Origin: Valencia hispanica
Lineage: Eukaryota; Chordata; Actinopteri; Cyprinodontiformes; Valenciidae
Length of the DNA: 64,000 nucleotides
NCBI GenBank assembly: GCA_963556495.2
Contig: OY747705.1
Location: 22,392,501 to 22,456,500 of the forward strand
Direction of reading: 5' to 3'
The position numbers were made by a program, and so were the translations under genes. Positions 1 through 8,041 of the stretch are shown here, piece by piece. The notes below the pieces were generated by a model, which was not told the DNA's origin, searched no databases, and saw nothing but the letters and a program-made list of their open reading frames with translations. Position 1 is the first letter of the stretch, and each line of letters begins with the position of its first letter.

Positions 1-270
1 GACCCCATCCAGTGAATGCTGAACCTACGAAAGGTACACACCAGCAGAAATTAATTCATTATAACTATAGGTCAAGCTTCCTCAAAGGAAATACTAATTC
101 TAGAAGCTTGAGTCTGATCAAACACCCCTGACAGTGTAAGGTGTCTTAGAATATCGCCAAAATTTTTGTTTGTTTTAGCAATTCAGTTGAAATGTGATTG
201 TTATATTGGTATATATTTATTACACACACAAGTATGCAAAAAACAACCTCTCATAAAATCTGAATATTAC
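1..270. other. unassigned sequence at window start
   Basis: AT-rich DNA with no recognised gene. A short open frame overlapping its end has no recognisable motif. The Tc1-like element begins somewhere near the right edge of this stretch. Confidence 0.4.
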
Positions 271-1404
271 CCAAGACTATTAAAGAAGGAATGTTCAGGA
301 TTCCAAAAGTTATGTTCTGGCCTACACAATCATAGGGAAGACTACTGGCTGACAGGTGTGTAGCAGGCAGTCATTGACACCCTCCACAAGGTGGGTTAGT
401 CACATAAGGTAATTGATCAAGAAGCTGGTTGGTCAAAAAGTGCTATAGCCAAGCATATTAAAGAGGTTATATACAACTTTTTCCCCAAAATAAAAGTAAC
501 AATAGCCTTTTTATTTGACCATTTATGACTCAAACATCTCCTGATGAGCATACTGACGGCTCACAGTGGGTGCACCTATAAGCCTGTATCCAATTTTTTC
601 TATTTTCTGTCGGGTCCGATTTTCCCGCGCTGTCTGCGGATGTGACGTCAAGCGCGTTCATGTTAAATGTTTCAGATCACTCTGCCACTACCGGTAGTCA
701 GCACTCGCAAGCAGTTAAATGGATTGTGTGAATACACAGAAGAGACCAAGGACAACTTTGACACCAACAGTAACTCCACATAAGACTAAGAAAGTTAAAC
801 CCCTGACAAGTGCCCTAAAAAGATAGAAGATTGAGAGCGACCGGCGCACGAGCGTGCGCTGCAAGAGCGAGCAGAAAGGAAGAGCAGTTCCGTTTTTGGC
901 CACATGGGGTCAGTCGCGAGTTTAAATTTCCGAAAATTGCATATAGCCCCATTAATGGAAAATTGAGTGGAAGGAAAAAGTGTAGTGAGATGCACAAGCA
1001 ACAGGGATAACCAGAGCCCTGAGAGAACTGGGAAGTAAAGACCTTTCTAAACTTTATTGGATAAAAGCAACATGCTTCAAGAGCCATCACACACAGACAA
1101 ATCCTGGAGATGGGCTACAACTGTCATATTCCGTTCCTGAATCAGAGACTATGTTCAAAGAACTATATCTCTGCCAAAGAAGAAAAGAACCTAGACTGTT
1201 GCGCTTTTAAAATGGAAGTAAAGTTTATATTTTACTTGGAAATCAGGGTCCCACAGTCTGGAGGAAGAGGCACACAATTTAAGTTGCTTGAGGTCCAGTA
1301 TTCACATTGAGTGATAATTTGGGGAGCCATGACATCTGCTTGTGTTGTTCTATTTTGTTTTATCAATTCCAAAGTCAATGCAGTCATCTACCAGAACACT
1401 TTAA
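270..1404 (+). mobile_element. Tc1-like DNA transposon remnant, sense strand, interrupted
   Basis: Positions about 315-461 and 952-1404 read as consecutive parts of a fish Tc1-like transposase region. The first part corresponds to the 5' end and N-terminal DNA-binding segment. The second corresponds to the segment leading to the first catalytic region. The frame is broken by many changes and no complete open frame remains. The copy is split at a TTAA by a 490-bp element (462-951) and ends at 1404, where a second TTAA element begins. The catalytic DDE part beyond that point is absent. The assignment rests on recalled similarity to teleost Tc1 consensus sequences. The left boundary is approximate. 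Confidence 0.65.
462..951. mobile_element. TTAA-flanked non-autonomous transposon, family K1, copy A
   Basis: 490 bp flanked on both sides by TTAA (458-461 and 952-955). The left terminus is AGAGGTTATAT and the right terminus, read inward on the minus strand, is TGGGGCTATATG, so the ends are imperfect inverted repeats. It sits inside a Tc1 copy; removing it together with one TTAA restores the Tc1 reading. An inverted copy of almost the same length lies at 38038-38526. There is no coding capacity. TTAA duplication fits piggyBac or Kolobok superfamilies; the AG start fits Kolobok better (5'-RR rule), which is inference. Confidence 0.75.
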
Positions 1405-1630
1405 AGCAACACTAAGTAAGTTTTGCTCTCTGGGTCCCCCTACAGTTGGGAAAAATTTATTGTTTTCTACTACTGTCGTAAAATCTGTTATGGTTACACC
1501 AGGGGATTCACATTTACAAGCGATACTCTCTAACGTTACAGATTTTCACGTCTTGGGCAGCCTTTGTGTCAAATTTCTTCATCCCAGGTACATTTTCTAT
1601 ATTTCAGCATGTCATATGTACGGCGGCGTC

Positions 1631-1805
1631 GAGCTGTCAGTCATGTAATAAAGAAATTAGACAGTATCACGTTATAACGTTATTGTAAAAACGTGAAAAC
1701 CACTTGAAACTAAAACATTATAACGTGATAGTTTCACGTTTTTACAATAAACTATCACGTTATAACGTGATACGGTCTAATTTCTTTATTATATGGCTGA
1801 CAGCT
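1631..1805. repeat. central palindrome of K2 copy A
   Basis: The two arms run inward from GAGCTGTCAG at the left and its complement CTGACAGCTC at the right, through shared TAATAAAGAAATTAGAC, then repeats of the self-complementary 14-mer CACGTTATAACGTG. Arms differ at a few bases and by a small insertion. The same structure occurs at 30810-30995 in the second copy, so it belongs to the element rather than being a local accident. Confidence 0.8.
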
Positions 1806-2681
1806 CTGTTCTGACGATCTGTGCTACTCCTCAGAATGTCCTACCGAAGCGCGCATCTGTCGGTGCTACCCCTTGAAAAGTATGTTTACATGCCGAAAAC
1901 AACAACTGTTAGCTTTGATGTTAAACATAATCATCGGAAAATATTTTTCAAGTGACGGGATTGAAGTGGCAGTTTAGCAGTAATGCCTAAAATAGTAAAA
2001 ATTTATGAATAACAAAAACTTTTCTTTCAATCCACAGAACATGCTACCCGTTTAATATAAAGCTAAAACTAGCACATAAAGATGCACTAAAAACCATGAT
2101 CAGAATATCCTACCTGTTAAATAGGCCTATATGAATAGCACACTGTGGAAATCTGTTAGTTTTTAAAGCAGCTAATGAATATATACCAAGCCAGTAAGAC
2201 ATAGAGCAGATAGCAGTATTATTACTCCAAAATATTAAAATGTAGTAGCCTATGATTATAAGCACAAATAGCCCGCAAAATACACCGCATTTACTGTACG
2301 ACTCTAATTAATGGGACTTTTTTACATGCAGTGTAACGATATCACAGAAGTGAGACTAACATACAAGGGCTGTCATGTAAACTTCAAACTAGTAGCTTAA
2401 GGAAAGCCTTAAAATATTTTGAATAAAAATTAGCCAGTAATAAAATAATTTGAATAAAACTCACTGTAAACTTCAAAGAAATAAAACAGACTAAATGGAT
2501 CTTCCAGGTAGGAATTCTTGATAACAGATTTGCTGAGTAAGTGAATTGTGACGTAACATTGAAATTTGCATGCGGGTAGCACAGATAGTGAAACACCGGT
2601 GTAGAGATGAATACAATTTCGGCTCCGTCATGATGACAATTGTTCAAGCTACCTGCTGCTAGGTTTCTTCCATTTATATGG

Positions 2682-2946
2682 TAAATGGTAAATGGTAAAT
2701 GGACTGAACTTATATAGCGCTTTTCTAGTCATACTGACCACTCAAAGCGCTTTACATTGAAGCCACATTCACCCACTCACACTCGCATTCATACACCGAC
2801 ACCCAACATGGCTCGGTAGGACGATGTTTTTTGGGGTTAAGTGCCTTGCCCAGGGGCACATCGACATGTGACTGGAGGAAGCAGGAATCGAACCTACGAC
2901 CCTCCGATTACAAGCCAACTCTACTCTACCACTGAGCCACAGTCGC
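2682..2946 (-). mobile_element. tRNA-derived SINE inserted in K2 element
   Basis: Read on the minus strand, it starts with a tRNA-like head at about 2880-2944: an A-box-like TGGCTCAGTGGTAGAG and a B-box GGTTCGATTCC, which would form an internal Pol III promoter. The 3' end is a short repeated tail (TTTACCA units) at 2682-2700. Target-site duplications TATATG flank it (2676-2681 and 2947-2952). The uninterrupted K2 copy at 29940 shows the empty site with a single TATATG. It is not a functional tRNA gene. Confidence 0.85.
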
Positions 2947-3131
2947 TATATGTACCTACCGAGTATGCTCCACCCAGAGAGCTTTGCAGGACGCTGCACC
3001 TACCGGCTTTTGTGAAGCCTGCCGTAAAGCAAGTCGCATTTGAACTACAAAACCGCTACCCGACGACCCAAAGCTACATAGTGCTGTTATGGCCGATAGA
3101 GCGCCGCAAAGCGAATGCAGAAGTGCCATTT

Positions 3132-3400
3132 CCATATTTTTTACAGATAAAATTTACCCCAATGATGACAAATAAAACAGAAAGGAGGAAATAATTATAT
3201 TTAGGTTAGGATTACAGGGTTAAACAATACATTATTTAAACAGGGGAAACGTGACTTCTGTCTTCAAGGAGAGTCTGTGGAACATGTTCTATTATTTTGC
3301 CTAAAGTAAACTGTTGAGAAAACTGGTACAAAATGTACATGATATCAAATTGCAACTGGACACCAATGACCTTTTAAACAAAATTTAAATATCTGGAAAA
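3132..3400. other. unassigned; possible LINE debris
   Basis: No gene is recognised. Around 3240-3300 a short translation resembles the cysteine-containing C-terminal motif of L1-type ORF2 proteins, but it is too short and decayed to call. Confidence 0.2.
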
Positions 3401-4033
3401 AAATTGTTGACATATTTAAAGAAGACGAAATTAATAGAGAGACTATAGATGTTGTTTGTTTGTTTTTCAGTACTTTGTAAAAAAATAAGTAGGTCATATT
3501 TGGCATGCATCAAATGTTTCTTGCAACTGCCATTAAACAGAAGTTTATTGCTTATGGTATTTTTGGTGGGGTTTTTTGTCATAAGTTTTAAATGTCCTAC
3601 GTTTTTGAACTCACCATACATTTCGAACGTTCCTTGAATGCACCACAGGTGTGAGACGCAGCGTAGTACAGACAAGCTTCTCTGCCTTAATTCTCGTTGA
3701 AAGATCGGTCTTCTATACATGCAGATTTATTTTTTACTTTTGAATTAACATTAACTACAAAACAACTTCGTATGTGAATGGATGAAATGAACCGAAAAAG
3801 GTTTATGATTGGTCAGTGGACATACTCTGATCATGTTGCACACACACGCAGATCATTCCCTTTCTGAGCGTCGGGAAGGAGCAAGCTGGGTCTCTAAACT
3901 GCAGGAAATATCAGCGGCAAAGTTTCACAGAAAGTAGCAAAGGGTGGTCAGAAATGTCGCTAGATTTGTCGCTAGGCGCTAGTCGTTAAGGGGGACTGAA
4001 AAGTTAGACAAAGTCGCTAAGTTGGCAACACTG
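3400..4033 (-). mobile_element. hAT-like non-autonomous repeat, copy 1
   Basis: On the minus strand it begins CAGTGTTGCCAACTTAGC at 4033, a CAG-type hAT terminus. It shares several stretches with 52728-53000 in the opposite orientation, including the AAAGTACT region and the segment around TTTAAAACGT. Copy 1 carries about 350 bp (roughly 3630-3960) absent from copy 2. No transposase frame is present. The far end is not defined. Confidence 0.5.
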
Positions 4034-4299
4034 CTAGCAAGCAGCTCGGAAGGACGGGTGGAATGAACCATTGTAAAGGGGAGGGGTGTGACTGAAACAG
4101 TAAATCAATTATTTGTTAAATATTAAATCTATGGTCAAAATAGCCAAAATACACATTAAGGGCATGAGGGGCCCTAGCACATTTAACGTATGTATTAAAA
4201 TGAGAAAATACATAGGAAAAGAAAAAAAGTGGTCTGCTCTTCTGGGCCCTTCATCAGTCTGGGCCCTTAGAATAGTCCTAACCCTCCACCCCTTTATGG

Positions 4300-4460
4300 T
4301 GCCCATGACTCCGGCTTCCTCCCACAGTCCAAAAACATGACTGTTAGGTGAATTGGTTTCTCTAAATTGTCGATAGGTATGAGATAGGCATAGTTGTTTG
4401 TCCTGTGTGTCTCTGTGTTGCCCTGCGAAGGACAGGCAACCTGTCCAGGGTGCCTGCCTC
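4300..4460 (+). mobile_element. SINE fragment, plus orientation
   Basis: This is the body of a common teleost tRNA-SINE: a segment resembling GGCTTCCTCCCACAGTCC, then TTGCCCTGCGA and CCTGTCCAGGGTG. It lacks the tRNA-like head and the terminal tail. The next copy lies immediately downstream in the opposite orientation (4495 onward), so the pair can fold back on itself. Confidence 0.6.
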
Positions 4461-5053
4461 TCTTGTTGTTATTTTGACATACACTGCCTAGTGTTCCATC
4501 CATCCATTTTCTGTACCCGGCCATCCTAATGCAGGGTGGCGGGGGGGCTGGTGCCTATCTCCAGCTGTCATGGGGCGAGAGGCGGGGTACACCCTGGACA
4601 GGTCGCCAGTCCATTGCAGGGCAACACACAAAGACACACAGGACAAACAACCATGCACGCACACATAGGCGGTCTTAACATAGAGGCATAGGTAGGCGGC
4701 TGCCTTGGGCCCCCACCATTGGCTGTATTAGGGGGGGGGCAGACCAACCTAAAAATAAAAAAAGAACAAAATAAAACCATCTCATCACGAATGCTTCAAA
4801 AGCAATGTCAATTTTATTAATATTCTTGAAAGAAAGTTTAAACGTTCAAGTAGTAGTTACAAAGCCCATTTCATGGTCATCTCTCCCTACACATGCACTC
4901 CCCTATTTTCATGAAATGCACAATTAAAGCGAGCTGCTAACCGCCATAACACAAGAAGAAAAAAAGAAGAAGAAAAACAAAAAGAAGAAGAAGAAATGGA
5001 CGTACCCAAGCGGATCAAATAAGCGGAAGAAAAGAAAAGATGCTGACAGGTAT

Positions 5054-5398
5054 TTGGCAACACTGCCAAAATTAATTCCACAACTGTTTGGGATGATAAT
5101 ACAGATAGGAACATTGCTGATGTTGAGCATGCAGCTACAGCAGCAGCAGCTAGCTGTGAAAGTGCCACCAGGTGAGGAGGACATCAGCTCGTTGCCTCCC
5201 GTGATTACAGACAGCAGTGTTACCAACCTTGACAATGACGACAATTTGGTGAGTCAACCGCCTAGCTTTGCCACCAACCAAAACACTGAAGGCTTGTTCA
5301 TAGATGACCCAGCTCTCTGGCATAAGAAGCTCACGGTCGAGGAGCGTTGTGCAATCTTTCGCAAAGGTCAAGTCAGTGTTGTATTCCCCAAAAATTAA
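5054..5398 (+). pseudogene. N-terminal fragment of hAT-type (ZMYM/TTF-like) transposase
   Basis: A 114-residue frame ends with a segment of the form DDPALWHKKLTVEERC...RKGQ...FPKN at about residues 84-114. This is the 'DPA.W...T...R..I..KGP...FPK' motif that precedes the TTF zinc finger in hAT transposases and in the domesticated ZMYM-type proteins. The zinc finger, DDE catalytic core and dimerisation domain are not present. It lies inside an element with 8-bp target duplications, so it is a transposon remnant and not a host ZMYM gene. The first 80 residues are low in recognisable features. Confidence 0.5.
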
Positions 5399-5439
5399 GA
5401 GGGGCGGAGATTTGCCACTAACTACTGAATCAAATACAG

Positions 5440-6320
5440 TCTTAAGCCCGTTTCAAACAGGTAATGAAAAACGGTCTTTTTCCGGACTTCGTTTGTTTGG
5501 CCTTTGAGTCTGAAAGCAATCTTCCGGACTTTGTCCGGATAACCTTTACCGGATAACCTTTACCGGTAATTTTACGGATGAGGACCTAGTAACGAGCTGA
5601 CTTTTCGCGGTATGGTGTTCGCATTCAGACTACCAGGTAATGTTCCGGGAAAGCTGGAGGGGTGTGGGGCGGTGGGGAAAAGGGGAGGGGAGCAGGGAAC
5701 CATAGACATATATAAAGAATATATACATTTCTTTTAAATGTATCTTTATATATGTCTATGCAGGGAACGCTGTGAGTGCACACATTGATGACATATAGAT
5801 GTCACTATTTTCCTTTCAGCTTCTTCATCTTTGTCTCTTAAGCATTTCCATGTGCGCAAAATTGCAAACATCACAAAGACGAGCCCTGCGAGTAGATCTG
5901 CTGTTTCGTCTACCATCTTTGCAAAAATCTATTTGTTAGGGGAAATGACATGTTTGACCGCCGCACTAAGTTTACGTAATATCCACCTAGAACTCCCCCG
6001 CACCCCCCACCCCACAGACATTCATCAGGATCCTCCGGTACATTTCTTGCTGTGTGAAACCAGCCGAAAGGCAATGTTCCGGAGAAAAGTGGCGTGTTTG
6101 AAAACACAACTCCGGTTAAAGACCGGATGGAATTGTCCGCAAATATTCCAGAACTTCTGTCTAAAAACGGCTATAGAGAGCAGGAGAATAACAGAAAAGA
6201 GAGGAGAGGAAGATGAAGAAAGAGAGGAAGATGAAGAAAGAGAGCAAAAGAGTAAACACGGACATGAGGATGAGGAAGAGAGAAAGGAAGGGACAGAGAC
6301 ATAACAGGGAGAAGGTAATC
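5440..6320. repeat. second DNA-repeat block within the hAT
   Basis: This stretch breaks the hAT coding sequence. It is marked by repeated TCCGGA/CCGGATAACC motifs near 5475-5580 and related CCGGAG/CCGGTTAAAGACCGG motifs near 6080-6130, so the ends look like imperfect inverted arms. Its central part includes a purine-rich run (6180-6300) that yields a low-complexity E/R-rich open frame. The family is not recognised. Confidence 0.35.
5701..5760. repeat. 60-bp near-perfect palindrome
   Basis: It begins CATAGACATATATAAAG and ends with the exact complement CTTTATATATGTCTATG; the middle is also largely self-complementary. It may be a very small fold-back element or cruciform-forming insertion. Nothing coding is involved. 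Confidence 0.8.
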
Positions 6321-7219
6321 ATTTAACAATACAACAAATCACATCATATCATAATCCCAATGATTGACTGCTGTTGTTTTTTTTGTTATCTCCCACTTCA
6401 TAGGAGAAGAAAGAAGCCAATGACCAACCTCTGGATCGCTAAGGTAATTGACTCAACCTTTTATTTGACCAAAAATTGGACCACAGTCATTTTGTTCATA
6501 GACCATATTGTCATTGTGAATGTTTATTTTATTATCATTATTTTATAGGTACAGCTCCTACATCGGAGTTGTGATGTTGGTGTGAAGGCTGTAAGAAGAC
6601 GTCAACAAGTAGGACTGATTTGGATGACAATTTCTCTTCAATTTCTCTTCTCTCTCATAGACTCACTTGCTCACTCTCTCACAATCATGTATATGGTATG
6701 TTTATAGGATGCTTATAGTTTTGAAACAGTTCAATAAACAGTGCAGGTTTTCCTGGCATTTTGGCAAAGACTTGTTATCTGAAATCTTATTCTCTGATGT
6801 TCTACCGTGACTAATACTTTGTGTAGTGCTACACACTTTGTTTTCTATCTTCATCGTGGCGTAAAGAGTGTATGTCGCGTTTAAAGGGCAAGGTTTTTTC
6901 CCCTCTCCAACGACCTTTCCTTTTACTTGCTCATTCGTTTAATTGTATGAGGGGGGGGGGCATACATACCTTCGCCTTGGGCCCCCAATTTGCTAAATCC
7001 GCCACTGCACACACATACTCATACCTAAGGGCAATTTAGAGAAACCAATTCACCTAACATTTATGTTTTTGGACTGTGGGAGGAAGCCGGAGTACCCGGA
7101 GAGAACCCATGCATGCACAGGGAGAACATGTAAACTCCATGCAGAAAGACCCCAGGCCCAGGACCTTCTTGCTGCAAGACAACAGTGCTACCAACTACTC
7201 CACTGTGCAGCCCTGTCTA

Positions 7220-7768
7220 GTGTTGTAAAAGAAAAATATCTTCTTCCCATAATAAGGATTAGGCTGTAGTCTGTTAGGCGTTTTTTGATATTTAATTAGC
7301 AGATTGGCCAGAGTCATCGGAAAGGGTCCCAGAGCTGGACAATGCTCGAACTCTTCCACACCCTCCTATTCCTATAGCCTTATGGTATAAAATAACCCAA
7401 TATTATTCTCCTACGCTGTCTTGATGTCTAGGCTAAAAACACTACGCATTGTAGAGTAAAAGGGAACGAGGTCAAGAGGGCCTCTTGCTCAAATGTGCTT
7501 CTCACTGATCTCTGTTTAAACACTAATGATCTCTACGACACATTCCCTAGATGTATTTACTAACATGTAACTAATCAACTGTTTTTCATTACTTTGAAAT
7601 ATTCCCATCACATTCCCTGTCTGTGTAGACAGGAGAAGGGTTTTAGTCATGTAAAGTAAAGAATAAAACAAAGCAAACCTAAAAGGCTGATATTGTAAAC
7701 ATTTTTCTCTTAATATGTGGCTCTTCTTTACACCTTGATCATTTAAAAAGGTTCTCATCTATATTTTC
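7220..7768. other. 3' flank of the perilipin gene, unassigned
   Basis: No open frame resembling the perilipin C-terminus was found here on the minus strand. One minus-strand ATTAAA (near 7290) could serve as a poly(A) signal but has no further support. Confidence 0.3.
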
Positions 7769-7822
7769 CTAAGTTGATGCATACAAAAACGGAACTTTAA
7801 AGACAGTTTGGATTGTATTCAC

Positions 7823-8041
7823 TTGTTTTAGATGATGGCGGCTTCGCTCTAGCAGGACGGGAGTGAGGGAGCTGGCGTTTCCAAGAGAAGACTGCAGTTC
7901 TTCGGCAGCCACCCGCGCACTGGTCAACTGTTCCTGGACAGTCCCGGGGAGACCCTGAGCACTGGACACCACACTTGAGCACGACGCTCTCAGTTGGTCA
8001 CTCAGGCCTTGCACCATAGAAAGGGCCCGCGATTCCAGCTG
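7823..8041 (-). CDS. plin3: perilipin exon 7: helical bundle, tandem acceptor
   Basis: It encodes residues 308-380 (QLESRALSM..., QGLPGTVQEQL, LLERSRHHLKQ). The acceptor reads CAGCAG, so the exon can start at 8041 or 8038 and include or skip one Gln. The donor CAA|GTGAAT after 7823 is weak. If it is not used, the frame reads on for 17 codons to a stop ending at 7769. The next exon was not located. Confidence 0.85.

Larger units (their letters stand above)
1405..3131. mobile_element. TTAA-type transposon, family K2, copy A, right end lost
   Basis: The left end AGCAACACTAAG follows TTAA at 401-404 of the second kilobase (1401-1404). Internal sequence matches 29766-31218 in inverted orientation over nearly its whole length, apart from a SINE insertion at 2682-2946. 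The right terminus seen in the other copy is missing, and similarity stops near 3131. A fold-back segment at about 1631-1805 forms a long hairpin. No transposase frame is present, so it is a non-autonomous or cargo-less element. Confidence 0.75.
4664..7007 (+). mobile_element. hAT-family DNA transposon, degenerate
   Basis: The ends are CATAGGCGG at the left and, read on the minus strand, CAGTGGCGGA at the right. They are flanked by 8-bp duplications CACGCACA (4656-4663) and CACACACA (7008-7015), which differ at one base. Eight-base duplications and CAG-type termini are hallmarks of hAT elements. A short frame at 5054-5398 retains the N-terminal part of a hAT transposase. The rest of the coding region is missing or replaced by other repeat sequence from about 5440. 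Confidence 0.75.
4495..7219 (-). mobile_element. tRNA-SINE split by a hAT insertion
   Basis: SINE sequence occupies 4495-4663 and 7008-7219, with a 2.3-kb hAT between. On the minus strand the tRNA-like head lies at the right end (about 7150-7215: GGCTGCACAGTGGAG, then a B-box position). The body contains the conserved 'cactgtgggaggaagcc' type region, and the tail ends in GGATGGATGG units at 4495-4505. The two halves join cleanly when the hAT and one copy of its 8-bp duplication are removed. Confidence 0.75.

Noticed and set aside
2880..2944. tRNA-like sequence with A and B boxes
   Set aside because: It is the head of a SINE: flanked by target duplications, fused to a SINE body and absent from the other element copy. 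It is not a tRNA gene.
5831..6304. 157-codon plus-strand frame with an E/R-rich end
   Set aside because: The end is a purine-rich low-complexity run and the rest lies in repeat sequence inside a hAT. No motif was seen.
7300..7420. Minus-strand GCTCTGGGACCCTTT translating to a GPF-like word, as a possible last perilipin exon
   Set aside because: The surrounding translation has no similarity to the conserved C-terminus, and there is no supported acceptor or frame.
7769..7822. Read-through of perilipin exon 7 as the true C-terminus
   Set aside because: The 17 added residues resemble no perilipin end and a donor is present at the expected position, so it was kept only as an alternative.
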